From positions 206,949-270,948 of the forward strand of contig NZ_NFLT01000003.1 of the NCBI RefSeq assembly GCF_002161055.1: a stretch of DNA of 64,000 bases. The letters run 5' to 3'. The notes beneath the pieces are model-generated. The model was given only the letters and a program-made list of their open reading frames with translations, had not been told where the DNA came from and made no database searches. Origin of the DNA: Tyzzerella sp. An114. GTDB taxonomy: Bacteria > Bacillota > Clostridia > Lachnospirales > Anaerotignaceae. Positions 55,783 to 64,000 of this stretch are shown piece by piece. Position 1 is the first letter of the stretch; each line of letters opens with the position of its first letter. The translations under genes were made by a program, and so were the position numbers.

Positions 55783-57667
55783 GTTTATATTTCTCATATT
55801 AATTATTGTTTTACCTATATTTTATGGAGGTGGATATATTGGACAGTTCATAAAAAACTATAATATATGGTCTTTGAAAGGTGGTGTATTGGGGGATGGT
55901 ACATCACCTGATTTTCCAAAAGGAGAATTTTTATATTGTATAATACAGACTTTTTCAAAAGAAGGTTTTATTGGTTTATGTATTGAATGTATTGCTATTG
56001 GTGTTTTAATACTTTTTATAATGAATATGGGTAAAGGTGAGCAAATAGAGTATGACAGAGAAAGAAATATTAAATATTCATATAAAGGTACATATGGTAC
56101 ATCAGGATATATGACTAAAAAAGAAATGAAAGATTTACTTTATATAGGCGATATAAAAAATACAGACGGCACTATCCTTGGAATTGTGGATAAGAATGTA
56201 GTAAGTATACCTGTAAAAACACGAATGAATAAAAATATTGCTGTCTTTGGTGCATCAGGCAGTATGAAATCCAGAGCATTTGTAAGAAATATGATTATAC
56301 AATCAGCACTTCGTGGAGAAAGTATGGTTCTTACTGATCCTAAATCAGAATTATATGAAGATATGTCTTTATATTTAAAAAATAAAGGTTATAAAATATG
56401 TGTATTTAATTTAGTCAATCCACAAAATAGCGATAGCTGGAATTGTCTTAATGAAATAGAACATGAAGAACTTATGGCTCAAACTTGTGCAGATGTTATT
56501 ATTAAAAATACAAGTGGTGGAAAAACAGATCACTTTTGGGATATGTCTGAACTTAATCTTTTGAAGGCTCTTATATTATACGTTGATGCTGAAATGAATG
56601 AAAACCGAAGAAATTTAGGACAGGTTTATAAAATGATAGCAGAATTAAATGAAAAAGAGTTGGATGAAAGATTTAATATTTTACCTAACCATCATCCTGC
56701 AAAAGGTCCATATAACATATTTAAACAAGCTGGAGAAAAGGTTAGAGGTGGAGTTGTTATTGGTCTTGGTGCAAGATTACAAGTTTTTCAAAATGAAGCT
56801 ATAAGAAATATAACATCATATAATGAAATAGACCTAGTTAAAGCAGGAACAGAAAAATGTGCATATTTTTGTATTACAAGTGATCAAGATTCTACATTTG
56901 ATTTTTTGTCATCTTTATTTTTTTCTTTTTTATTTATTAAACTTGTTCGATATGCAGACCAAAAGGGTATTAATGGCAGTCTTCCTATACCTGTAAATTT
57001 TATACTTGATGAATTTCCTAATATAGGAGCAATACCTGATTTTAAAAAGAAAATATCAACTGTAAGAAGTAGAAATATAAGTATATCTTTAATATTTCAA
57101 AATCTTGCACAGTTAAAAAACAGATATCCGAATGATGAATGGCAAGAAATATTAGGAAACTGTGATACACAAATAGCTCTTGGTTGTACAGATGAAATGA
57201 CAGCAAAATTTATTTCAGAACGTACGGGAGAGATTACTGTTGAAATTGGAACAAAATCAAGACAGCTTAGCACTTGGAGAATAAGCAACTATACTCCAGA
57301 TTATAGAGAAACAAGCTCTGTTGCTAAAAGAAAACTTTTAACATCAGATGAAGTTTTAAGAATGCCACTTGATGAAGCACTTATTATTTTAAGAGGACAA
57401 AAAGTTTTCAAAGTAAAGAAATTTGATTATACAAAACACTATGAAAGCAAAAAATTTGAAAAACGAAAGGTTAGTGACTACATACCAAAATGGAGAATTA
57501 ATTACAATAAATCAGTTTTTGTGAAAGAAGATACAACTTTAGAAATAACTACAAAAGACATTTCATATGAAATTAAAAAAGAAACTGTAAAAGGAGATGT
57601 TAATATACCTACTGCCAAAACAGTAAAGTCTATATCTAAAAAATCATTAATGACTAATAAAAACTAA
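55715..57667 (+). CDS. VirD4/TraG-type coupling protein
   Basis: This is the ATPase that brings relaxosome DNA to the secretion channel. The 650-residue protein has two N-terminal membrane helices (about 13-33 and 75-100), Walker A GASGSMKS (179-186; Met in place of the usual Gly, with Lys-Ser kept), LTDPKSELYED, and Walker B FILDEFPNIG (D432). It ends in a basic/serine tail. The frame is open upstream to 55661 inside the preceding gene. I chose the ATG at 55715, although AGGAGG at 55691-55696 is 18 bases away; an ATT at 55709 would be better spaced. Confidence 0.9.
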   Translation: MKQLKFQQLILKFLEKISFRKTKFIFLILIIVLPIFYGGGYIGQFIKNYNIWSLKGGVLGDGTSPDFPKGEFLYCIIQTFSKEGFIGLCIECIAIGVLILFIMNMGKGEQIEYDRERNIKYSYKGTYGTSGYMTKKEMKDLLYIGDIKNTDGTILGIVDKNVVSIPVKTRMNKNIAVFGASGSMKSRAFVRNMIIQSALRGESMVLTDPKSELYEDMSLYLKNKGYKICVFNLVNPQNSDSWNCLNEIEHEELMAQTCADVIIKNTSGGKTDHFWDMSELNLLKALILYVDAEMNENRRNLGQVYKMIAELNEKELDERFNILPNHHPAKGPYNIFKQAGEKVRGGVVIGLGARLQVFQNEAIRNITSYNEIDLVKAGTEKCAYFCITSDQDSTFDFLSSLFFSFLFIKLVRYADQKGINGSLPIPVNFILDEFPNIGAIPDFKKKISTVRSRNISISLIFQNLAQLKNRYPNDEWQEILGNCDTQIALGCTDEMTAKFISERTGEITVEIGTKSRQLSTWRISNYTPDYRETSSVAKRKLLTSDEVLRMPLDEALIILRGQKVFKVKKFDYTKHYESKKFEKRKVSDYIPKWRINYNKSVFVKEDTTLEITTKDISYEIKKETVKGDVNIPTAKTVKSISKKSLMTNKN

Positions 57668-57681
57668 GGAGGATTTAAGTT

Positions 57682-58587
57682 ATGGAAGAAAAAAATATTA
57701 GTTTACCTATACTTACTATTGAAAGTGGAGATATAGTTGAAGAGACTTATGATAAAAAGGAGAAAATATGGCATCAAATACAAAATGCATATATGAGTAA
57801 AAGAATGCTTTCAGGTGTATTAAGCGGTGTTGAGAATACAGAAAATGGCAGTATAGCAGTTGTATATTACAAAGATTTTAGAATTGTTATACCTGTTGAT
57901 GAAATGATGTTAAATCTTTCTGATAATTCAGGTTATGGTGATTTAAAAACAAGACAATTACGTATTTTAAATCATATGTTAGGTTGTGAATTAGATTTTA
58001 TTATACTTGGACTTGACAATAAAGAAAAAAGTGTTGTTGCTAGCAGAAAAAAAGCAATGGAAATGAAACGTAAGAAGTTTTTCTTATCTGAAGAAAATCC
58101 AATGATAACAAAAAACAGAATTGTTCAAGCAAGAATTATTGCAGTTGCTGAAAAAGTAGTACGAATAGAGGTTTTTGGTGTTGAGTGTTCTGTACCTGCA
58201 AAAAATCTTTCTTGGGAATGGATAGGAGATGCGAGAGAAAAATTTTTTGTGGGTGATGTTGTATTAGTGCATATTACAAATATAGAGATTAATTCTGAAA
58301 CAGATATACATATTGAAGCAGATATGAAAAGTATTACTAAAAATGAAGTTTTAGAAAAATTAGAAAGATGTAAAATACAAGGTAAATATTCAGGTAAGAT
58401 TACTGATATTTATAAAGGTATTATATTTATTAAACTTGATATAGGTGTTAATGCTATTGCTCATACTTGTACTGACCGTAGAATTCCGGGAAAACATGAT
58501 GATATAACTTTTGTTGTAAATAGGCTTGATAAGGAAAATGGTGTTGCTGTTGGTATTATAACTCGTATTATACGACAAAATATTTAA
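57682..58587 (+). CDS. protein with three S1-like RNA-binding repeats
   Basis: The 301 residues can be read as three OB/S1-like units: about 40-125 (GVLSGVEN...VVYYKDFRIVIPVDEM), 145-218 (VQARIIAVAEKVVRIEVFGVECSVPAKNLS) and 233-298 (GKYSGKITDIYKGIIFIKLDIGVNAIAH). S1 domains bind RNA or single-stranded DNA; in a transfer operon the latter could matter. The exact function is unknown. AAGGAGG precedes the ATG and the gene sits 14 bases after virD4. Confidence 0.72.
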   Translation: MEEKNISLPILTIESGDIVEETYDKKEKIWHQIQNAYMSKRMLSGVLSGVENTENGSIAVVYYKDFRIVIPVDEMMLNLSDNSGYGDLKTRQLRILNHMLGCELDFIILGLDNKEKSVVASRKKAMEMKRKKFFLSEENPMITKNRIVQARIIAVAEKVVRIEVFGVECSVPAKNLSWEWIGDAREKFFVGDVVLVHITNIEINSETDIHIEADMKSITKNEVLEKLERCKIQGKYSGKITDIYKGIIFIKLDIGVNAIAHTCTDRRIPGKHDDITFVVNRLDKENGVAVGIITRIIRQNI

Positions 58588-58590
58588 GTT

Positions 58591-59241
58591 ATGAGAAGTA
58601 GAGTATATTGTGCTGTTGGTTGTTTTTTATTAGCTGTTATATTACTCTTTGTATGTATTCCTATAACAATAACAAAAACATATCCTGTTACATATGCAGT
58701 TACAACGACAAAAGATATAAAAAAAGGTGAAAAATTTGTATATGAAAATATTAAATTTACAGAGATAGGAAATAAAAATATGCCTAATATATTAGTGACT
58801 GATATAAATGATGTTTTAGGAAGATTTGCATCAGTTGATATAGTTAAAGATGATATATTACTTTCATCAAAAATAAGTCAAGTACCTTTTATAAATGGTA
58901 AAGAAGCTGAACTTCTTCCTAAAGGAAATGAAACTGTTATTACTATGGTAAAAATACTTGAGGGTAGTGAAATAACTGAACTTTTAACGGGAGATATTAT
59001 AAAAATGAATGGATATGATGATGGATTGGTAGATATTCCAGCACTAAATTTTGTTCGTGTAATATCGGTTGTTAAAACAAAAGATGATGTATCTATAATA
59101 ACTGTATCTGTCAATGAAAAACAGAAAGAATTTTTGAAAAAGCATAATAAAGATACATTTTATGTATCTATAATTTCAAGAAATAATGAAGAGTTGGCTA
59201 ATAATCTTTTACAACAGCAAGAAGAATATTTTAAGGAGTGA
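58591..59241 (+). CDS. SAF-domain membrane protein, CpaB-like
   Basis: This 216-residue protein has one N-terminal membrane helix (about 7-28), then a SAF domain (TTTKDIKKGEKFVYENIKF ... GRFASVDIVKDDILLSSKI) as in CpaB/RcpC proteins of Tad pili, and a second beta domain (GSEITELLTGDIIKM). CpaB is a periplasmic or surface assembly factor; here a role in the transfer apparatus or a pilus-like structure is plausible. It has no evident ribosome binding site and begins 3 bases after the previous stop, suggesting coupling. Confidence 0.72.
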   Translation: MRSRVYCAVGCFLLAVILLFVCIPITITKTYPVTYAVTTTKDIKKGEKFVYENIKFTEIGNKNMPNILVTDINDVLGRFASVDIVKDDILLSSKISQVPFINGKEAELLPKGNETVITMVKILEGSEITELLTGDIIKMNGYDDGLVDIPALNFVRVISVVKTKDDVSIITVSVNEKQKEFLKKHNKDTFYVSIISRNNEELANNLLQQQEEYFKE

Positions 59242-59248
59242 GAAATAT

Positions 59249-59935
59249 ATGGCAAAGCATATCGCTGTATTTGGTAGTCCTAGTAGTGGTAAAAGTGTAT
59301 TTTCTGCATTAATTGCAGACTTAATATCAAAAGACAAAAAAGAAGTTATATTAATAAGTGGAGATAAGATTGTGCCTATGTTACCATTCTTTTCTAAAGG
59401 TAAGAACGGTTTAGGTGGTCTGTTTTCTAACGAACTTAATTCTAAAAATATAGTGAAAGCTGTAAATATATTAAAGGAAAATACTAGAATAGGTATTATG
59501 GCTTATGAATTAAAAAACAAAAAAGATTATACTTTTGAACAACTTTCTGTATTGAGTGATTTTTTGGATAGTATTGTTGATGTTATAATATGGGATTGTA
59601 TGTCAGATGTAAATGACATATTTTTTAAGTTTGCAATTTATGTATCAAATTTAAATGTTTGTTTAATAACAGCAGATTTAAAAGGGTTGCTTTATTATAG
59701 AACAAATGAAGAATATTTCTCTAGAATAAATAAATTAATTTTTGAAGGTATATCAAAACCATATTCAACTCATGAAGAAGTAAGTAGTGCAATAGGTGGC
59801 TTTGATGGTGTATTACCATTTACAAAAGAATTAGAAATATATTCAATGGCAGGCGTTATATTTTTAGGCAAAACTATTTATCACAGACTTTATAAAGAAG
59901 CTCTTGAATTAACTGTTAAAAAACTTGAGGTGTAA
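59249..59935 (+). CDS. ParA/CpaE-like P-loop ATPase
   Basis: The 228-residue protein begins AKHIAVFGSPSSGKSVFSALIADL, a P-loop of the MinD/ParA/CpaE type, followed by VIWDCMSDVND, which may serve as Walker B. ParA-like proteins position complexes or segregate DNA; next to a CpaB-like gene a CpaE-like role is the better fit. The ATG at 59249 has AAGGAG 10 bases before it; the frame upstream overlaps the CpaB-like gene. Confidence 0.7.
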   Translation: MAKHIAVFGSPSSGKSVFSALIADLISKDKKEVILISGDKIVPMLPFFSKGKNGLGGLFSNELNSKNIVKAVNILKENTRIGIMAYELKNKKDYTFEQLSVLSDFLDSIVDVIIWDCMSDVNDIFFKFAIYVSNLNVCLITADLKGLLYYRTNEEYFSRINKLIFEGISKPYSTHEEVSSAIGGFDGVLPFTKELEIYSMAGVIFLGKTIYHRLYKEALELTVKKLEV

Positions 59936-59939
59936 CACT

Positions 59940-60539
59940 TTGAAAGACAATTTATATAAAAGTCTTAATGTAAATACTGAAAGTAACTTTAAAAAATTAA
60001 TGTACTTAGGATATGTTTTACTTTTTATTATTGGTTTTTTAATAGGTTATATGTTAAATAATATTTATCTTTCTTTTATTTTAGGACTTGATTTTATAAC
60101 TGTAAGAAAAGGTTTTATAATTAAAAAGCATTATAAAATAAGGAGAAAAAACAGAATATTTATTTTAAGTCAGATGAGAGAACATAAAGATATAAATTTA
60201 GATATATTAGATAATGATGACCCTATGAGAATAGAATTTGAAAAAATAGAAAGTTTAATCGGATACGGTGTTAAGGAAGTTATTTTTAGAAAATGGCTTT
60301 CTTTTTTACGTTTAGAGGAAAAATATGAAATAAAAATAAGGAAAGTTTCTATTATTTTAATAACTATATTTATTGTATTTCTGGTTTCTATGTTAATGCT
60401 ATCTATACTTTTTCAAGAGTTTAAATATGTGCTTATATCAGAAAAAGGAAAGGATTTAATATCGTTAAATTGTGTCCTGTTTTTTATATTTTTAAATATA
60501 TCATTATATTCTTATAAAGTTTTTGATAAAAGGAAGTGA
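59940..60539 (+). CDS. membrane protein of unknown function
   Basis: This protein of about 199 residues has two adjacent N-terminal membrane helices (about 21-55), a basic and acidic cytosolic middle (HYKIRRKNRIF; DILDNDDPMRIEFEKIE), and two C-terminal helices (about 138-162 and 175-193). I do not recognise the family. Its place after CpaB- and CpaE-like genes would suit a small TadB/TadC-like platform protein, but the sequence does not prove it. The start is TTG at 59940 with GAGGTG 8 bases before it. Confidence 0.6.
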   Translation: MKDNLYKSLNVNTESNFKKLMYLGYVLLFIIGFLIGYMLNNIYLSFILGLDFITVRKGFIIKKHYKIRRKNRIFILSQMREHKDINLDILDNDDPMRIEFEKIESLIGYGVKEVIFRKWLSFLRLEEKYEIKIRKVSIILITIFIVFLVSMLMLSILFQEFKYVLISEKGKDLISLNCVLFFIFLNISLYSYKVFDKRK

Positions 60540-60544
60540 TAAAA

Positions 60545-61489
60545 ATGAATTTTAAAAAGGTTTATATAATATTAATAACTTTAGTAACAACATTTTTTTG
60601 TATAAATAGTGTTTATGCAGAAGATAGCCAAACAAAAAGCTATATGAAAGATGGTAAGTATTATATAGAAAAAATATATACTTTGAAAAATACAGAAGAT
60701 ATAACAAGTTTAATGGGCAATACATTTGAATTAAATGGTTATACATATCATCAAGTAGATTTAAAAAGTGAGCCATATATTGAAAAACTCACTAAAAATA
60801 TAACAGAACCTGTTGAAGTAAAAGTATCATCACAAAGTACTTCTCAAGTAATATCAGGTCTTGGAGAAACTAAAGTATATTCTGATGATGAAGGATATAA
60901 CGGAACTCTTAGTCTTAACAAAAATGATATTCAATATACAGCAACAGGATATACAACGAAAAGCTATACAAAAACAGATACTAAAATATATTATGGCTTA
61001 TCTTCTATGGATACAAGTCAAATAGTAAAAACCATATGGAGTGGAGGAGTTGCTATGACTTTATATGATATAGAATGGATTGGAGATAATAATTTAGGTA
61101 CAGGTGATACAGCAATAGGTAATAATTATAATGCAAAAGCTTTTTATTCAGGAACTTATGATGTCAAAACACCTAATGGATATATAGCTAAAACGTCATT
61201 TAATGGTACTGTTGAAAAAGAATTTTCTGATAAAATAATCTATACCATTACATATATAGGTGAAAAAGTAGAGCCACAAGTGATAGAAATTGAAGAAAAT
61301 GAAAATGATTTACCTTTATGGTTTATTGTTATGGGTATTGTATTCTTTATAATATTGTTATCTGGTTTAACAATATTATTTAAAATTTTTAAAAGAAATA
61401 AAAATAATAATGAAATTTCTGATATAGATTTCTTAGAAGATACAGAGCTTAAAGAAAATATGGAGGCAAATACAGATGAAAAAAATTAA
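60545..61489 (+). CDS. secreted, membrane-anchored surface protein of the element
   Basis: This 314-residue protein has a signal peptide (FKKVYIILITLVTTFFCINSVYA), an extracellular beta-rich domain (about 26-255, rich in Thr/Ser/Asn/Tyr), a C-terminal membrane helix (about 257-283) and an acidic cytosolic tail. No LPxTG-like sorting signal is seen. It could be a coupling or contact protein of the transfer system. The ATG at 60545 has AAAGGAAG 8 bases upstream; a GTG at 60536 is less likely. Confidence 0.7.
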   Translation: MNFKKVYIILITLVTTFFCINSVYAEDSQTKSYMKDGKYYIEKIYTLKNTEDITSLMGNTFELNGYTYHQVDLKSEPYIEKLTKNITEPVEVKVSSQSTSQVISGLGETKVYSDDEGYNGTLSLNKNDIQYTATGYTTKSYTKTDTKIYYGLSSMDTSQIVKTIWSGGVAMTLYDIEWIGDNNLGTGDTAIGNNYNAKAFYSGTYDVKTPNGYIAKTSFNGTVEKEFSDKIIYTITYIGEKVEPQVIEIEENENDLPLWFIVMGIVFFIILLSGLTILFKIFKRNKNNNEISDIDFLEDTELKENMEANTDEKN

Positions 61490-62540
61490 ATATATATTAT
61501 TTATAACAATAGCTATTTCAACAATGTTTATATCAATAGCTTCTGGAGCAGTATTTTCAGATGTTTTAGGCCATAAAGATGAGGTTTATATAACAGAATA
61601 TAGCACAAAAGGATATGTTACAGGTTACCCTGATGGAACATTTAAGCCTGATAAAACGATTACAAGGGCAGAAGTAGTAACACTTTTAGAAAAATTTAAT
61701 CTTTATGAATATAATCAAGCTGATACAAATTTTACAGATGTTTTTTCTAATGATTGGTTTTATGAATACATTAATTCAGCTGTTAAAAGTGGAGTAGTAA
61801 GTGGATATAATGGAAATATATTTAAACCTAATAATAATATAACAAGGTTTGAAGCTATATCTATTATATCTAACTTTGTGAGAAGTGATAATTATAATAG
61901 TGTGCAATTACCATATGATGATACTGAAGAAATACCTTTATGGGTTAATAATGCAGTCAGAAATCTTTATGGTGCAGGAATTATTTCTGATTATGACAAT
62001 AATATAATAAATGGTAATGAATATATAACAAGATCAGAGGTTATAAGAATGCTTGCAAAGATAATGGAAAAATATGACTGGGATATATCAAAGATTGCAT
62101 CGACTGCTCTTGAAAGTGCTACTAATCCATTACCACAATCAACAGAAATAGAACATGATATATTAGGTTACTTAACAATAGAAAGTATAAATATAAATGA
62201 GTTTCCTATAAAAGATGGTGCAGACCTTTCAACAATAAAAACAGCTATAGGTCATTTTTCAGAAACACCTATTTGGGACGGAAATGTAGGACTTTGTGCT
62301 CATAATAGAGATTATAAATATGATTTTAGAAATTTAAAAAATATAGAAATAGGAGATACTGTAACATATGAAAGTCGTTTTGGAAATCGAAATTATAAAG
62401 TTACAGTTATAAAACCTATTCAAGAAACAGATTGGAGTGATATTGTTCAAGAAACAAAAGTAAATACCATAACAATGGTAACTTGTATTGAAGAACAGCC
62501 TACAAAACGATTATTAGTACAAGCGGTGCAAATAAATTAA
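61476..62540 (+). CDS. SLH-domain and sortase fusion protein
   Basis: This 354-residue protein has a signal peptide (1-24), three S-layer homology domains (about 27-70, 86-130 and 146-195, with the TRAE, TRFE and TRSE motifs) and a class-D-like sortase domain (about 225-354). Catalytic residues are visible: H276 in CAHNRD, C337 in TMVTC and R345 in TKRLL. SLH domains would hold the sortase on the secondary wall polymer outside the cell rather than in the membrane. It overlaps the preceding gene by 14 bases, so it is in the operon. The substrate is unknown. Confidence 0.85.
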   Translation: MKKIKYILFITIAISTMFISIASGAVFSDVLGHKDEVYITEYSTKGYVTGYPDGTFKPDKTITRAEVVTLLEKFNLYEYNQADTNFTDVFSNDWFYEYINSAVKSGVVSGYNGNIFKPNNNITRFEAISIISNFVRSDNYNSVQLPYDDTEEIPLWVNNAVRNLYGAGIISDYDNNIINGNEYITRSEVIRMLAKIMEKYDWDISKIASTALESATNPLPQSTEIEHDILGYLTIESININEFPIKDGADLSTIKTAIGHFSETPIWDGNVGLCAHNRDYKYDFRNLKNIEIGDTVTYESRFGNRNYKVTVIKPIQETDWSDIVQETKVNTITMVTCIEEQPTKRLLVQAVQIN

Positions 62541-62825
62541 AAATTTTGTTGTTTTTCCATTACACTGTTTGTATAAGTGTATATGGAAATTTAGGAGATA
62601 AATATAAAAAATCAATTTTTTAGGCATTAGTTTCAAAAGTGAGCTTAAAACCTATTGATTTCAATGGTGAAAAGTTATCTTATAAAATGTTTGTATATTT
62701 TAAATAAAATATATTTTTAATTTTTTTAATAATTAAATTAAAAAAAAGAACAAAAAATGACTAAAAATATATTCAATTTGGATATATTATATAATATAAT
62801 ATTAATTATTAAAAGGGGTGATAAA
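62541..62825. other. intergenic region after the transfer genes
   Basis: No gene seen. An imperfect dyad TTCCATTACACT / AGTGTATATGGAA (about 62557-62591) may mark the operon end, though no T-run follows. AT-rich sequence before 62826 should hold a promoter for the ATPase gene. Confidence 0.45.
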
Positions 62826-64000
62826 GTGAATAATATAGTTAGATTAAAAGAAATTACAATTCAGAATTTTAAGAATGTTAAAATGGGACAAATAAATTTT
62901 ATAAATAAAAGAAAAAATTACCGTGCTAGTGTTTTGGGGTTATATGGTCAAAATGGTTCAGGTAAAACGGCATTAATAGATGCAATACAGCTTTTAAAGT
63001 ATGCTCTTTGTGGAAATCAAATACCATCATATATGGCTGATTATATAAATGTTGACGAAGAATATGCTAAATTAAAATATGTTTTTAATATTAAATCATC
63101 TGATGAAGAATATGAAGCATTTTATGAGTTTAATATTAGAAAAGAAGAAAGTTTTGAACATCAAAATATAGTTGTAAACAATACAAATAAAATACCAAAA
63201 TTAGTAATTTTTAATGAAGTTTTAAGTTATTCTTTTCAAAGTAATTCAGAAAATAAAAGGAAAGAAACTCTTATAAATACGAATACAGAAAAAATCTTTG
63301 TTCCCGATTTAAAATATGAATGTCTTATAGGTAAAAATTCTGCAAAAAATATGGAATTGCTAGTTGCAAAAAATATAATAATGAACTCTTCGAGATCATT
63401 TATATTTTCAATAGAATTCCTTAATGTTATACGTCAGCGATTAGATTCAAATAAAAATAATACTGAGTTTATTAGACATTTAAAATTATTAGAGTCTTTA
63501 GTTAATTATGGTAATTTTGAATTATTTATAATAAATACATCAAATACAGGTATTATTAGTATGAATGCATTACCATTAACTTTTAAATATGAAAAAAATA
63601 ATAGTGGTGCAGTTGGACAAACAATGATTTCTCTTGAAAATCCTACAGTTATTCCTAAAGAAACAGTAGATATTATAAAAAATGTAATATCCAATATGAA
63701 TATTGTTCTTAAACAGATAGTTCCTGGTTTGACAATTAGTTTAAAAGAGTTAGGTAATCAACTTTTGGAAAATGGTGAAGTTGGAGAGTTAATTCAACTT
63801 ATGTCTAATAAAAATAGTAAGGATATACCTTTAAAATATGAGTCAGAAGGTATTAAGAAAATTATTTCTATACTTCAGCTCTTAATAGTAATATATAACA
63901 AACAATCCATAACTGTTGCTATTGATGAAATTGATTCTAAAATAGATGTATGGATTATATGTAAAATACTTTATTTTATTATGCTTTTTATATTATGTAT
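62826..64000 (+). CDS. AAA-family ATPase, 5' part, defence-like
   Basis: The frame is open from a GTG at 62826 (AAAAGGGGTG just upstream) to the window end, 391 codons without a stop. The N-terminus LKEITIQNFKNVKMGQINF and Walker A GLYGQNGSGKTALIDAI are typical of SMC-like AAA15/AAA21 ATPases; YESEGIKKIISI resembles the signature region and VAIDEIDSK the Walker B. Such proteins occur as abortive-infection or OLD-like defence ATPases on mobile elements. The C-terminal effector part, if any, lies outside the window. Confidence 0.8.
   Translation, partial: MNNIVRLKEITIQNFKNVKMGQINFINKRKNYRASVLGLYGQNGSGKTALIDAIQLLKYALCGNQIPSYMADYINVDEEYAKLKYVFNIKSSDEEYEAFYEFNIRKEESFEHQNIVVNNTNKIPKLVIFNEVLSYSFQSNSENKRKETLINTNTEKIFVPDLKYECLIGKNSAKNMELLVAKNIIMNSSRSFIFSIEFLNVIRQRLDSNKNNTEFIRHLKLLESLVNYGNFELFIINTSNTGIISMNALPLTFKYEKNNSGAVGQTMISLENPTVIPKETVDIIKNVISNMNIVLKQIVPGLTISLKELGNQLLENGEVGELIQLMSNKNSKDIPLKYESEGIKKIISILQLLIVIYNKQSITVAIDEIDSKIDVWIICKILYFIMLFILC

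Larger units (their letters stand above)
42830..64000. mobile_element. left part of an integrative and conjugative element at the guaA 3' end
   Basis: Everything from the guaA stop to the window end fits an ICE: a RepA_N-type initiator, VirB2-like, VirB6-like, lysozyme-M23, VirB4, VirD4 and accessory surface genes all on one strand, interspersed with genes of unknown function typical of clostridial elements. Base composition appears more AT-rich than the guaA side. Neither integrase, relaxase nor the right end is in the window, so exact borders and mobility are not shown. The left border is placed at the guaA stop by inference. Confidence 0.8.

Overview
The window reads as chromosome of a low-GC, anaerobic Gram-positive bacterium of the Clostridia, most likely Lachnospiraceae-like. 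The evidence is AT-rich DNA, strong AGGAGG-type ribosome binding sites, GTG/TTG starts, a T-box leader, a CIRCE operator, clostridial THF and lysine riboswitches, a FabK-type enoyl reductase and a radical-SAM activase-like protein. The genus is an inference; no rRNA or tRNA gene was seen.

Positions 1-12000 hold the end of pyrE, a GNAT acetyltransferase and one long type II fatty-acid operon: fabT-fabH-acpP-fabK-fabD-fabG-fabF-accB-fabZ-accC-accD-accA. It makes malonyl-CoA and elongates acyl-ACP, and ends in a clear terminator. Divergent from fabT is a flavoprotein of the nitronate monooxygenase/FabK superfamily with a C-terminal four-cysteine cluster, resembling the H. pylori dehydrogenase/isomerase FabX. 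Both divergent promoters carry a FabT-like palindrome, so the pair looks like one regulon that may set the saturated/unsaturated balance.

Positions 12000-42830 are mostly housekeeping: radA, pyruvate carboxylase, leuS behind a T-box, a DAACS symporter, cutC, alaX, folT behind a THF riboswitch, deoD-deoB, yaaA, two HAD phosphatases, groES-groEL behind CIRCE, and guaA. The most unusual part is 29297-32314: a lysine riboswitch with a terminator controls an alanine-dehydrogenase-family enzyme, followed by an NhaC-type antiporter, a family known to include predicted lysine transporters.

From just after guaA to the window end (about 42830-64000) the DNA looks more AT-rich and carries the left part of an integrative and conjugative element. 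It has a RepA_N-type initiator with internal tandem repeats, two possible cargo genes (a lipoprotein and a C39-like peptidase), and a transfer operon. The transfer genes include a VirB2-like candidate, a VirB6-like channel, a lysozyme-M23 wall hydrolase, a VirB4 with PrgI-like N-terminus, VirD4, an S1-repeat protein, a CpaB-like SAF protein, a CpaE/ParA-like ATPase, a surface protein and an SLH-sortase fusion. The last gene is an AAA ATPase cut by the window end. No relaxase or integrase is seen here, so the element must continue downstream.
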